Assembly: GCF_904849725.1 (NCBI RefSeq)
Contig: NC_058520.1
Location: 399,107,993 to 399,171,992 of the forward strand
Reading direction: 5' to 3'
Source of the DNA: Hordeum vulgare subsp. vulgare
Taxonomy: Eukaryota > Streptophyta > Magnoliopsida > Poales > Poaceae
Length of the DNA: 64,000 nucleotides
The position numbers were made by a program, and so were the translations under genes. How positions within the stretch are numbered: the first letter of the stretch is position 1; every line of letters starts with the position of its first letter. The notes under the pieces are model-generated. The model searched no databases. It was given only the letters and a program-made list of their open reading frames with translations, and was not told the origin of the DNA. Below, in pieces: positions 47,100 to 60,065 of the stretch.

Positions 47100-50000
47100 T
47101 GTCGGGACCCCGATCCTAAGTCATAAGAACCCAGCCTGTAACACATCACATCACTTTGCAGCCTCATGCATGGTAAACTCCACGGCTGCCACCTTACCTT
47201 GGCCGGGACCGTTTGCGTCTTTTGGCTCACGTATATGAATATGTTGCTAGCATTCAAACGACAAAGTACCCGGGTCGACATGACTAGTTATAAACCCAAG
47301 TGGTACATCCGTACAGGGACAGTCATACATAACCCAGCAAGGCAGGTGTCGATCAACAGCGTGTGTAGACGAGTCATAGCAAGCTACAAGGACTCCATTA
47401 CACCGCATGACATTTCCCCGAGGGGACAGACACATCAGCAAAGAAGGATACATGCCGGTCAATCAATGTGTCTAGAGCAGTAGCAAGCTACCAAGGCTTG
47501 ATAGAAGCACCAAGAGGCATTTCCCTGTAAAGAGTACTACTAAAGGCACACAACTAGGTGTCGAATCCCACACATATAATGCATTTCAAACATACACACA
47601 TTATGGACGATATGTGTAGATACAACATGGCATCACAACATAACTCTATGACTCAAGCATTTATTAAAGACTCATAAGAGTCAACATAGTATGATATTAC
47701 AAACAGGGGTCTCGTGACCCGACACTCAAGTCATACAAACAACAAGCGGAAGCAAATCATGTCTGGGTACACACATCTACTAGAAGTGGCTGGAAGAGCC
47801 TGAAAAGCTACTACGACCCTACCAAAGGAGCCAGACCTCTGTCTGAGATTCCCAAGCTATTCCGATCAACATCGAACACACCGTGTAGAACATTTTAATG
47901 AGTCTAAGTCTTCTCTGCAAAAACATAAATAAAGCAACCGAGAGTACAAAGGCACTCAACAAGTCTTACATCAGAACTATCTACATATGCATCATGTTTC
48001 AATGAAAGGATTGTGGGGTTTGATTGCAGCAAGCCAGCTTTGACTCTTGGCTAACCTGTACTACGACTACAAGTTCTTTCTTTGAGGTGGGATAGTGCAC
48101 ATGAGTCCACATATTCACCAATTCAATACACCACTATGGATCCACTCTCGTCTCCCTACGAGAAGGCCTTCCATAGCACTCACACTTATCTTGCATGTTT
48201 TAGAGTATCCATTTAAATTGTCTATGTACCACGCAATGTTTCCAAGTAGTCCATATCCGAGGACGCGGCTATTCAAACAGATTAAATCACCCTGCAGGGG
48301 TATACTTCTTCACACACGCTCCCACCACTTATCACCATGTGCACGTGATGCATCTCGGCAACCTTCAAGCGGAAGCACTGGCGTGGGTGTCGGCCACGAC
48401 CGTTAACCACACAAGACCCTAGTCCAGGTTTATCGCCTATTTGAGATTGAGCCCGCAAGGAAGTCCGGCCGAGGTTTCCTCTACGGCCCCAAATGATGTG
48501 CAGAGGGTTCCCAAGCCCACCATCCGGGTGCCACTTGGTACACCGTGCCACTGTGTATCTACCGTAGTTAAGCCTACCCCGTCGGGCAGAGCTAAACACG
48601 GCCACCAACACTTTTCCTACAAACACCAGAAACTAATTGCAACTCCTCGACAGAGATCTAGGCGATTAATAAGACGAGAGGGTCAATTAAGTATCCCAAT
48701 GTGTGGTAGTATCTTGTATTGGATAACACACACATAACTCAGTTCTTAAGGACGGTCCCAATGAGACAACCCGCCATGTACTCCTACATGGCCTCTCATC
48801 GCTACCTTTACCAAATCAGATTCACACCTTTACTCTCACACTATAGGACATGAACACAACCATTCCGATACATCATTCAGATGGACCAGACCAGACACGA
48901 CTCTAAGCATAGCAGGCATTGTAAACAAGCATGGATGAGTAAGCACAACAAGGCTCAAGGAGTTGCTACTCATGCTAAGTGGTTTCAACTATTTACTGTG
49001 ACAAAATCAGGTCATGCAGAGGAATGGGTTCAACTACCGATAACATGTACAGTTGAATCGTGTTTGTCCTGATGCAGTAAAAGAGAGCAGGAGCGAGAGA
49101 GTGGGTTTATATCAATATGCTCAAAGGGGTTTGCTTGCTTGACACGTATGAAGATAGCAATGAGTCTTCATCAATGTCAACGATCACATCGTCAGAACCA
49201 TCATCTACCGGGAGGGAACAACACCGGCAAAGAAAAAAGGAACAACAATCACTTCACGGAAATGCAACATCATGATGCATGCTCATGCTATGAAATGAAA
49301 GGTGACAGGGCTAATGTGGCTATCATTTCTTAAGTTGAAGTTGGTTTGAATTAGGATTCAAACATCACTTCAAGCCGGTATTTTTCCAAGTACCCTTATA
49401 ATTGATTCGACCTGATGCTCATAACAAATTGTTCCAACATGCATGGGGTTAGTATTTTGAGGTACTGATTTGCATTGACCAATGTTTGGTCATAACAATT
49501 GAAGTGGAATTCAAATAAGTATCAAATTGCATCTCCAAACTAAATATGAAATTTATCCTATTCACCATTTTTCCTATTTGGTGATGTTAACTTTTTCAAA
49601 CATGCATGAAAATGCCATAATCAGATTCTTTGGATTTTTTTGATCCTTTTCATATATAAATTATTTCCATGTGAGTTATGTTTTATTTTCTATGAATTTT
49701 TGAAGTTTTGCTATTATTCCGGAATTAATTAAAATCAGAAAAACTATTACTGCGTCAGGCTGATGTCATCCCTGCGTCAGCAGGTCAACCAGCTGGTCCA
49801 GGTCAAACCCTGACTAGTGGGGCCCATTGGTCAGTGACCCAGGGGCTAACCCCGCGCTGACCAGCCCCTAATTGGGGTTTGACCAAGCGTGGGGCCCTCT
49901 GGCAGTGGCTCAAAGGCCTGATTAGTGGAGGGTTAAGGTGGCCACGTCGGCCCCCACCTGAGGGTGGTCGCCGGCGACCATAGCCGTGGCGGAGGGCTCG

Positions 50001-51382
50001 CCGGAGACGACCTAAGCGGCGCTACAGGGCACCAAATCGGGCGCGGTTTGCGGCTACGCGAAGCTGGCGAAGCGGCCGATCTGGGAGGGGCATCAGGAGA
50101 GGCTAGGGTGGCCGGGAGAGGCGCGAGCGACGAGCCGAGGCGGCGGCCGGGGCTCTGCCTTGTGCGGGTGGTGGATGCAGGGCATGGGAAGGGTAGCTGA
50201 CGGGCTCAACACGTTCCTGGCGGCTCCAGGAGCTCGATCCCCAGCTCGAGCGCGTGGATGGGGGGCCACAGCAACGACGACGACATGGCTGGTGGCGAGG
50301 AGCTCTCGGCCTTGGTGGGGAACGGGGCTACGGTGCACGGGAGAGCGTGGAAGGAGAGGGGAAAGGAGCACGGGCTCACTGCGTCTCCGTTTTTGGCATC
50401 GGGCAGACCGAAGAGGGACCCTGGCCGGTGAATCGAGGTGGGGAGCTCCGACGACCGGAGAAGGAAGAAGGTGGCGATGGCGAAGCTGCAGTGGCTCGAG
50501 TGCTTGCGGAGGTTGACGGCGAGGAGCTTCTCGATGAGGCGGAGCTAATGAGCCGGTCAGGAAGGCGAGGGGTGGCCGGAGACGAGCTGGAGACGAGCTT
50601 GGAGATCTCGGCAATGGCGGCAACGAGGGAAAGCAGAGAGAGAGAACAGGGAACTGGGGAGAGAAGAGGAGGATGAGCTCGAGGGGGTCTGGGGCATCCC
50701 CGCGCGAGGAGATGAGGACAGGGACGAGCGGGAGGTGGAGCCGACGCACGCGCTGCTGCCACGCAGCTGCTCGGGGAAGACGACGAGCAGGGGGGGAGGC
50801 CCTGGTGGGCTGGGCCTGCACGGGGCGACATGTAAGCGTTTCCTTTTTTTTTCTTCTTTTCTTTCTGTTTTGTTATTTCTAACATTTGTTTTATTTGTTT
50901 TGGCTCCAACTAATTCAAAGAAAATAGCTAAACAACTCTGGGGTGTCATTTGGAATATTTCCAACCCCATGTGAAATTTTCAACATTTTATAAAACTAGG
51001 AAGTATTTGAAATCAATTAATTAATTGATTTCCGTGGCTTTTGAGTTTAAAATAAAATGCCAAAGGTATTTTGAAAATATATATCACCCCTGATATTTTC
51101 TTTCCAACATTTATCAAAATGATGGACTTTTATGAAAACTATTTTGGTTCATTGATTTGTCACCACTTTTGAATAATTATGCATATAGAGTTGCTTGGGT
51201 TTTGTTTTGAATATGGAGTAGCTAGGATTTTTCTCTTGTTGAACCTATTTGGATGTTGTTTGGTGTTAGAGTTTGGTCATTCCCATTTGTAGATCATCCA
51301 AATTTGAATCAAATTGATTTGAATGCATTCATGAATGCTTACTGATGCAACTAACTACAAGCTATATTCTAGGGCTGTGACA
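47100..51382 (-). repeat. Element D 5' LTR
   Basis: Near-identical to 39047-43341 by eye over its whole length, with a few substitutions and short indels. GC-rich block at about 49750-50830. Confidence 0.92.
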
Positions 51383-51387
51383 CCAAT

Positions 51388-52842
51388 TACGGTGGTGATC
51401 TATTCATGCAGGGCTTCGCCTAAGCACCGCAGAAATCCGATCTAGAGGAAGAACTACAAACTAGAGGAGAGGGTAGCACGTGGCTGAAATTGTGTGTATC
51501 AAAAACCCTCAATACCTCTAGTATATATAGGAGGGAGGCAGGGGAGGAGGCATCCTCAACCCTCAAGGTTTGACCAAAATTGGAGGTGGAGGAGTCCTAT
51601 TCCAATCCTACTAGGAGTAGGATTCCTCCTTTCCCCTTGGAAACCCTTTCCACCTTTTCCACCTTTGGGTTTTTTGCATCTCAAACCTCATGGGCCTTAG
51701 TGGGAGCTTATGTCAGACTACTAGGGGCTGGTTTGTATCCTCCCACAGCCCATAAGGCCCCTTGGGGAGTGACACCCCTCCCGATGGTCCCCGATACCCT
51801 CCCGGCACTCCCGGTACACTACCGATGAGCCCAAAACTTTTCCAGTGACCAAAACATGACTTCCTATATATCAAACTTTACCTCCGGACCATTCCGGAGC
51901 TTCTCACGATGTCCAGGATCTCATCCAGGACTCCGTGCAACTTTCGGTTACCAACACCTATAACTCAACTATACCGAAACACCACCGAACCTTAAGTGTG
52001 GAGACCCTGCGGGTTTGAGAACTATGCAGACATGACCTGCGACATTCTCCGGTCAATAACCAATCGGGACCTAGATGTCCATATTGGCTCCTACATATTC
52101 GACGAAGATCTCTATCGGTTGAACCTCTATGTCAAGGATTCGGTTAATCTCGTATGCTGTTCCCTTTGTCCTTCGGTATGTTACTTGCCCGAGATTCGAT
52201 CTTTGGTATCTCCATACCTAGTTCAATATCATTACCGGCAAGTCTCTTTACTCGTTTCGTAATACAAGATCCCGTAACTAACTCCTTAGTCACATTGCTT
52301 GCAAAGCTTGTTGTGATGTTGTATTACTGAGTGGGCCCCGAGATACCTCTCCGTCACACGGTGTGACAAATCCCAGTCTTGATCCATGCCAACCAAACAA
52401 ACAGCTTTGTAAAGCACCTTTATAGTCACCCAGTAACGTTGCGACGTTGGATACACACAAGGTATTCCTCCGGTGTCCGAGAGTTGCATGATCTCATTGT
52501 CATAGGAACTGATACATTGACATGTAGAAAGACAGTAGCAATAAACTGACACGATCATATGCTACATTTATAGTTTGGGTCTTGTACATCACATCATTCT
52601 CCTAATGATGTGATCCCGTTATCAAGTGACAACACTTGCCTATGGCCAGGAAACCTTGACCATCTTTGATCAACGAGCTAGTGAACTAGAGGCTCACTAG
52701 GGATAGGGTGTTGTCTATGTCTCCACACATGTATTTGAGTTTCCAATCAATACAATTCTAGCATGGATAATAAACGATTATAATGAACAAGGAGATATAA
52801 TAATAACCAATTTATTTTTCCCTCTAGGGCATAGTTCCAAAA
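51388..52842 (-). repeat. BARE-like 5' LTR, outer segment
   Basis: Continues the LTR begun at 38690-39046. Plus-strand reading ends CATAGTTCCAAAA, where CAACA is expected, followed by TSD atttg. Confidence 0.9.
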
Positions 52843-52847
52843 ATTTG

Positions 52848-53356
52848 GGTAGCATCGAGTTTGAACTTTCGGAGTCACCGAGACACATGAACTTCTTTAC
52901 AGAAACTTTGTCGTCATTTCAGTGGAACCAAAATTGACAACTCGGTTTCACCGAGTTCATTCTCAGTAACCCTAGGTTCAAAATCATTGGAACCGGATTT
53001 TGCAAATCGATGTCACCGAGATGAGGTCTGCGGACAGCTAAACCTAAAAACTTCTCGTTCGCTAATTCTACGAGAACTTGTGGTGGAAGAGGGGTTTGCA
53101 TGAGGTGGCTTGTAGATAAAACTTCCCAATGCGTAAGAGTTGGATAGAGGAACACAGAAGGAGATCCGAACCATACCCTAATTCGGCGGTGGTCCGGTTA
53201 CGGCGGCAACGACGGTGAAGAATCCGTCGACGGCGGTGATTCCCAACGGCGGAGACGCACGGGGAGTCAAGAGCGACGACCAGGGATCCAGGGGAAGCAG
53301 CTTAGGGCTTGAGGCAAAACGGCTTTGATGATTGGAAATCAAACATTCGGTCCGGT
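52848..53356 (-). other. X leader exon and 5' part of the predicted intron
   Basis: In sense direction this follows the TATA-like box. A GC-rich leader runs to the donor AATTAGG|GTATGG (intron begins at 53176). The intron part 53176-52848 carries motif copies (CTCGGTTTCACCGAG near 52943, and others near 52872 and 53009). The intron would resume at 31825 and end at the acceptor CTGTCAG|AG at 31682, two bases before the ATG. Confidence 0.55.
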
Positions 53357-54023
53357 GGAATGTATACCGCCCCGCTATCGGTGTCACCGAGATGACGAAA
53401 TCGGTGTCACCAAGTTCCTTTGTTGTTTGTTGACAGGGAAACTCGGTGTAACCGAGTTTTTGATTTCGGTGGTACCGAGATGGAAAACGAGATCAACTTT
53501 GTAAATTCGGTGGAATCTATTTTTGTGAAGTTGGTCTCGCTAAGATTTTCAAAGAGGTTTTGGAAGTCAGTCATTAACGATACGAAACTCCGAGTGCACC
53601 TTCATACAGGGGGATCGACAAGTGCTTGTTCAAGTTTTGTGACGGAGCATGAATAGAACTTGAGATGAGATAGCATAGATAGCTAGAGAAGGGTCCTAGG
53701 CATTCTTGTCCATTCAATTGGCAAAAGATAAATCAAGAGCCAAACAACAACAATTGGATGTCCTCGAATGAGCAAACACATGCAGGCCAACATGCTCACA
53801 CAATAAGAATGACAGATAAAACATGGTGAACATGCTCAATCATCCTAGCAGCTATCAAGCACTTGGGCGATGACAAAAATCATCTGTATATGAGTATATT
53901 GACATAGGAGCCAAGTAAGAATACTTGATCATAGGTCATACTCATCATTATGCACAAGTGGGGTTACCACTTTTACATAAGCATTAATGTGTTCATATCC
54001 TTAGGAGATGCTTATACTCAAGT
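53357..54023 (-). promoter_or_regulatory. X internal U3-like promoter module
   Basis: Array of CTCGGTGTCACCGAG-type palindromes at about 53515-53378, followed in sense direction by a weak TATA-like GGTATACATT (about 53369-53360). The module starts at the internal PPT (57512-57504) on the far side of the LINE. PPT to TATA-like distance is about 670 bases with the LINE removed; LTR start to LTR TATA is 708. Confidence 0.55.
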
Positions 54024-57000
54024 TCGATGACTATGCGTACTTACCGGCCATTGGCATGCGAGGCGGCATCCTGCTCGCGTGGAGGAGCAGGGCCGTGTCT
54101 ATCACGGACCCAATGCTCACCACCAATGCACTCACTGCGGAGGCTTCCACGGTCATCGGGGCGTCGTGGTGGCTTACGGTGGTCTACGGACCACAAGACG
54201 ATGACGCGAAGTCGCATTCCTGCGGGAGCTTCGCGATATCAGGGCAATCTGTCCGGAGCCTTGGCTGGTTTGTGGATATTTCAACCTCATCCTGTGTGAT
54301 GAGGAAAAGAACAATGGTAACGTCAACAGACGCTTGATGGGAAAATTCCGTCGCCTCACCAATGACCTCGCGCTTAAGGAGATTTATCTCAATGGGTGGC
54401 GTTACACATGGTCGAACGAGCAATCCCCACCAACTCTGGTATGCCTTGATCGGGTGCTATGCACCTCAGAATTGGGAAGACGCGCATGGCGGATGCCACC
54501 TTCGGTGCCTCGCATCCATCATGTCATACCACTCCCCGATGTTGCTCGACTGTCTGCCCATGCCCAATGCGCATCGACGATTCCACTTTGAGGAGTTTTG
54601 GCTTCGGTTGGATGGGTTCCATGATACGGTGACCGCAACCTGGAGTTCCACTTACCACATCGATCCCTACCACCGTATCATGCTACAGCTCAAGGCGACA
54701 GCGACGAGGCTCACAAGTTGGAGCGCCAAATACACGGGCAACATCAAGGCCAAACTTGCAATCTCACGCGAACTAATCTCGCGCTTCGACCATGCATAGG
54801 AATCGTGAATCCTCTCGACCCCGGAGGACTGGCTGCGCAAGCATCTCAAGGTATCTTACCTTGGGATCACATCCTTGGAGCGCGAGATTGCCTGCCAATG
54901 CTCCCGCATAGCCAACCTCAAGGACGGAGATGCTAACATGGGATTCTTCCATCGACAATGCTCGTTTCATTGGCAGAAGAATCATATCTCCAGCCTGACC
55001 ATGGATGACAGGGTGCTCACAGACCATACTGACATGGCGCAGGTGGCCTTCTCACACTACGACGCCCTTCTGGGCACGGCCGCCGACCGAGCACACTCCA
55101 TCGACTTGTCCCACATCATTGAGCTGACCAACCTTGCCGACCTCGACGAACCGTTCAACGTTGAGGAGATCTGGGAGGCTGTCAAGCGCCTCCCTGCGCA
55201 CAAGGCGCCTGAGCCAGACGGGTTCACGGCCAAATTCCTTCGCGCCTGCTGGGGCATTGTGAGATAGGACTTCATCGATGTGTTCCAACGGCTATTTGAA
55301 TTACGTGGAAGGGGATTCTACAAGATCAAGCAAGCGTTGCTGACTCTTGCTTCTGAAGCATGTCGCTGCCAATGGTGTGCATGACTACAAGACGATTTGC
55401 CTCATTCACATTGTGGCAAAAATCTTCACCAAAATGCTATCGCTTCACCTGGGCGCCAAGTTGGACCGCCTGGTGAGCCGCAACCAAAATGCCTTCATCG
55501 TAGGACGGAGCTTGCACGACAACTACATCCTCATCAAGCAGTCGCTCAAGATGCTGCATCAGTTGGGACAGCCGAGGGCCATGCTTAAGCTCGACCTCAC
55601 ACGTGCCTTTGATTCCCTATCTTGGTCATTTCTCTTTGAGGTTTTGCATCAATACGGATTTGGGAACCGCTTCCTGGAGTGGATTACCATCCTCTTATCA
55701 TCCTCCAGCACGCGTATCATGATGAACGGCGAGCCGGGACCGCCCATTTGGCACCGGCAGGGACTCTGCCAGGGCGACTCCATGTCCTCACAGCTGTTCG
55801 TCCTTGTCGTTGACACGCTTGGTCGGCTCCTCTGACGCACCCACAACTCACGCATGCCGCAGCCGCTGCATCCATGATGACACATCCTGGCGATCTGGCT
55901 ATACGCCAACGGTGTCATGATCTTTATGCCATGCCACCACTGATGACATCACAACGGTCAAAGAGATCCTTGCCCTGTTTGGCAGGGCCTTCGGCCTTCG
56001 GGTGAAATTGGCGAAGAGCTCCGCCACCATCTTGCACGGTGACCAGACGGCCACAGAGACGATTGCGCACCTTGGTTGCCAGGTGGTGAAACTGCTTATC
56101 ACCTACCTCGGCATCCCCTGTCTACACGTCGACCATCGGCCGCCCAGCTGCAACACGTGGTCGACTCTGTTGCCGTGCGGCTCCCAACTTGGAAGGTCTG
56201 GCTGATGTCAAGAACCGGACACCTGGCCCAAGTAAAAACGGTCCTAGGCACCATACCGGTGCACCAGCTGCTTGCATTTGCACCCCCAGAAAGACCATCA
56301 AACAACTTGAGATGATCCAACGCGGATTCCTATGGGCCGGGTGCGCTGCTACCAATGGAGGGCAGTGCCACGTGAACTGGAACCGCGTGTGCCGCCCCAT
56401 CGAGCTTGCGGGCGTGGGCGTACGCGATCTCGAATGCGCCGGACTCGCACTGCGGCTACACTGGTTATGATTCTCAAGACCTAACCCTGAGCTTGCATGG
56501 CAAGGACTTGACCTCCAGTTCTTGCATGTGGAGCATGCGCTGTTCTGGGCATCCTCCTACATGGTCATCAGGAACAACATGACTGCCTTGCTCTGGGAGG
56601 ACCGACGGATCAACGGCCGCTTTGTCTGCGAGCTCATGCCCCACCTGTACGACTGCATACCCAAGCGCCGACGCACGACCGGATTTGTAGCAGACGGACA
56701 CAATGGAAACTCCTGCGCACATGACATACACGACACAATAGGTCTGCACGAGATCGCTCAGTACCTGTAGCTCTGGCAGATCATGCAACACATCGAGTTC
56801 TCGGCTGGCCTAGACCAGTTGATATGGAAATGGACAGCGTGCAACATCTACTCGGCGAAGTCATGCTACTTGGCCACATTCCATGGATCTACGGCTTGCT
56901 CATGGAAGCTCATATGGAAGAGTTGGGTGCCGTCGCGGGTCAAATTCTTCCGTTGGTTAGCCAGCCAGGATCGTTCTTGGACTACCGAGAGGTTGGCCCG

Positions 57001-57370
57001 CCATGGACTGCAACACCATCCTCGCTGCCTCCTATGCAATCAAGAGCCCGAAACCTTACGGCACCTGCTGCTGGAATGCCGATTCACCCACGAGGCATGG
57101 CATGAGACCCTGGCCTGGCTCCGCATCCCAGCACCTATACCCAGTCATGATCCATCACTCATGGACTGGTGGATGCACGCCAAGGAAAACACGCCACGGA
57201 TCCTCCACAAGGCCCTGAAATCAGTCGCGCTACTCGTGCCATGGATGATTTGGAAGCACAGAAACAGTTGCGTCTTCGATAATGCAACACCATCAATGTA
57301 TACGCTTATAGATAGGATCAAGGACAAGGCCTGTTCTTGGGCAGCCGCTGGGCACCTGGCCTCTGCCTAG
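54024..57370 (+). pseudogene. LINE ORF2 (endonuclease, RT, zf-RVT), broken
   Basis: Fragments in order: endonuclease C-terminal half (GGILLAWRSRAVS, WWLTVVYGPQ), linker to about 54900, RT start with HKAPEPDGFTAKF at about 55200, RT core at 55347-55835 (NQNAFIVGRSLHDNYIL, LDLTRAFDSLSW, GLCQGDSMSSQLFVLV), catalytic box near 55902 reading YANG where YADD is needed, and the C-terminal zf-RVT domain at 56830-57370 (FFRWLASQDRSWTTERL, CLLCNQEPETLRHLLLEC). Stops at 54797, 55265, 55833 and several frameshifts. Inactive. Confidence 0.88.
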
Positions 57371-57487
57371 TGATTCCACATGCCTGGGATGTGCACTGAT
57401 CGTAATGTTTTTCATGTCCTAGGATGATTGTACCCAAACTCCTTGTTTTCAATGAAACGAAACGCAAATGCTTTTTGCGTTTTCTCG
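54024..57487 (+). mobile_element. 5'-truncated LINE (L1-like, plant RIX)
   Basis: 3464 bases inserted in element X. The 5' end starts inside the endonuclease domain; the 3' end is the familiar grass LINE tail (AATGAAACGAAACGC ... TTTTTGCGTTTTCTCG) with no long poly-A. A short direct repeat aagt (54020-54023, 57488-57491) is the only clear target duplication. Confidence 0.85.
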
Positions 57488-57503
57488 AAGTCTTAGAGTA
57501 AAG

Positions 57504-57512
57504 GTCCCCCTT
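57504..57512 (-). other. X internal polypurine tract
   Basis: Minus-strand AAGGGGGAC, aligned with W's AAGGGGGAG at 27631-27639. It lies about 380 bases after the gag stop. Confidence 0.6.
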
Positions 57513-57892
57513 GATATGACATCCCCCCTAAGAGGAATCAACTAACCTTGGGTTTTGTCGTAGAAGACTTCAAGTAAGTGAAGTAGTAATGGATGCTCAA
57601 TGTTGATGAAGATCATCTTGAGTTGGGAGCAATACTTTTTGTTTCTTTCTATTCTCACCTACATGGGTTAGTCCCGAAGAACTAGGAACATATGCAAGAA
57701 TATCTATGGACATGGAGTCAAACACAAATGGGATGATGTCCAAAGATGCATTAATTACCTTGTTTCTTGCTTACCTTCGAGGGAATGTCTGACTCCTTGA
57801 ACTAATGCATATGGTTGAGGTTTATTGCAAATAGTTCTTGCCAAAATGAATAAGAGTGAATTTCATTGGCGGAGTCACCCCTCATGAACTTT

Positions 57893-60012
57893 CTAGTTCT
57901 TCCTCTTGGGAATCCACATCAACTTGATGGGGATTCTTGGAGTTGTGGTAGCACTAGATGAGGTAGAGCTAGAAGTGTCCTTGGGAATCCACTTGACCTT
58001 GACTTGGGGTTCTTCTTCAAATAGGTCAATGTCATGTTGAAGCTTTCCCTTGCCCTTGTGGTCTTGTGGTGGAAGGTCATCTTATGAGCTTGTTCCCTTG
58101 GGAGGAGTAGGATCATACTTCTCTTCTTGAGGAACAAACTTAGGAATGGGATATTGACCTTCTTCCCAATAATCTCCGTTGACGTTAAAGTATCCAACAC
58201 CTTGCTTCTTCCGATGTCCTCCTTGATTGCGCATAATTTCTTCAAATTGCTTACTTATGGAAGACTCTTGAAGACACCTCTCTCTATAATCCCTTTCAAT
58301 AAATCATTTTCTTTCACAAGTGTAACTTGGCTAAGATAAACACTAGAAGAATCAAGAGAGCTACTAGCAACAACATTATTGGATTTAGCTTTAGTATGGT
58401 TGTTACTAGATGAAGAACCTTTCTTGCCTTTGTTACTAGTGTTCCTAGGTTTAACTTGTGGAACAAAAGTAGACAAGAGTAATCATTTGGCTAGATAAGA
58501 ACTCTTCTTTGGAAGACCATCATTGATCGCTTTTAGGAACTTGTGGTCTTGCTCCAAATTGAGCTTCTCGAAGCGTAGCTTCTCATGAGTTCTTGCAAGG
58601 TCTCTATGATCTTCTAGAGTAGTATCATGAGCTAACTTAAGAGTGTTTAATTCTTGAGTTAGTCGTTCAATATCTTTCTTATCATCATCATCCAATTTCT
58701 CTTGACTAGCATGATAATTAGCAAGTTCATTTTTAGTGCAATCACTAGTTTTGTCAAAGTGCAAGTCATCTTCTCCTAAGAGATCATCCTCATCACTATT
58801 GAAATCAAGATACTCGGGGTGTGTTACCTTGGGGCCTTTAGCCATGAAGTAGTTTTCAACTCCCTAATTTTGTGAATCAAATAAGTCGTAGGAGTTGGAG
58901 GAGTCAAGTGCAATACCGGCAACACCTTCATCTTGACTATAGTCGGAGTTGGAGTGATAGCTTCTCCCGGAGTGGTGATTAGACTCGGAGCCAGAAACCC
59001 ATTCACCAACATGAGCTTGATGTCTTCTTCTTGAGCTGCTCCTGGTGTATTTGTCCTTCTTCTCCGATTCCTTGCCTCTCCATGAGTTTCTTCATTCATA
59101 ACAATCTTCTCTACTCCTTCTCTCTTTGTAGGGAGCCGAGCACTCATTGGAGTAGTGTCCGGGATTCCCACAATTGTAGCAGTTTCGGTCACGACTGGAC
59201 GAATGCTTCCCATCATGCCTTGAGCTTGAGCTTCTCTCTTTGCCTCTACTCTTGTAGAACTTGTTGAATTTTCTGACCATGAGGCTTATCTCTTCATCAG
59301 TGACAAGATTTTCCTTTGAAGTAGCGGGAGTATCACATGACGCTTTATAAGCACCGCTTGACTTGTTGTGCAGCTCATCTTTGTCCTTGAGTGACATCTC
59401 ATGAGCGACAATCCTACCAATGACTTCAGTTGGTTTGAGATCTTTGTAGTTTGGCATCATTTGGATCAATGTGCACACTGTGTCTTACTTTCCATCGAGA
59501 GCTCTAAGTATCTTCTTGATGATGAATTTGTTGGTCATCTCTTCACTTCCTAAGCCGACAATCTCATTGGTGATGAGAGCTAGCCTAGAGTATATTTCAG
59601 CGACACCTTCACCATCCTTCATCTTGAACTTGTCAAGCTGACTTTGAAGCACATCCAACTTAGATTCTCTCATAGAATCAGTACCTTCGTGCATATCAAT
59701 CAAAGTATCCTAAATTTCTTTTGCATTCTCAAGACGACTGATTTTGTTAAATTCTTAGGGGCATAGACAGTTGAAGATGATGTCACATGCTTAAGCATTG
59801 AGGTGCAACATCTTCAGTTCATCAGTTGTCACATCACGATCAGGTTCATGTCCTTCTCTAAAGAAGTTACCTTGCACACCAAGACGAATAACAACCCAAA
59901 CATGAGGATTAAAACCAAGAATATGCATTTTCATCTTATGCTTCGAACTAGTAAAATTAGTGCCATCGTAATATGAACCTCTACGGTGATAGTTTCCCTC
60001 ACTAGATTCCAT
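57893..60012 (-). pseudogene. Element X gag (broken)
   Basis: ATG at 60012, 39 bases after the PBS, as in W. Largely one frame with several in-frame stops (among them 59791, 59485, 59092, 58483 and 58255) and a frameshift near 57980. It keeps an intact zinc knuckle CYNCGNPGHYSNEC at about 59181-59140, then a Ser/Arg region, an acidic patch (FNSDEDDLLGEDD) and a coiled coil (LNTLKLAHDTTLEDHRDLA). It ends with a WIPK motif and TAG at 57893. Protease would be expected next, but only non-coding sequence follows. Confidence 0.85.
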
Positions 60013-60050
60013 ACTCTCCTAGGTTCTTAAACCAATGAAATGGGGACCAA

Positions 60051-60063
60051 AGCTCTGATACCA
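60051..60063 (-). other. X primer binding site (tRNA-iMet)
   Basis: Minus-strand TGGTATCAGAGCT, two bases inside the LTR edge at 60066. Confidence 0.93.
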
Positions 60064-60065
60064 CT

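Larger units (their letters stand above)
39047..51382 (-). mobile_element. Element D: non-autonomous Gypsy-like element with very long LTRs
   Basis: 12.3 kb, flanked by ccgat (39042-39046) and ccaat (51383-51387), a 5-base TSD with one G/A difference. LTRs of 4295 and 4283 bases flank 3758 bases without any recognisable gag or pol. A tRNA-Met PBS lies beside 47100. The Gypsy assignment rests on the sequence beside the LTR at 43342-43382, whose reverse complement (CTCGGGACGAGATTC) resembles the 3' end of many plant Gypsy elements. The family name is unknown to me. Confidence 0.85.
31831..52842 (-). mobile_element. BARE/Angela/WIS-like Copia element, split by element D
   Basis: Minus-strand element with TSD atttg (31826-31830, 52843-52847), about 8.7 kb without element D, the usual length of this family. 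The LTR begins TTGGAACTATGCCCTAG-like and ends CTTCCGTAACG...CCCTAACA, typical of BARE1/Angela/WIS-2. It lies inside the predicted intron of element X. Coding region heavily decayed. Confidence 0.9.

Noticed and set aside
54466..55288. Several minus-strand frames opposite the LINE
   Set aside because: They are shadows of LINE ORF2 on the plus strand, with no independent support.
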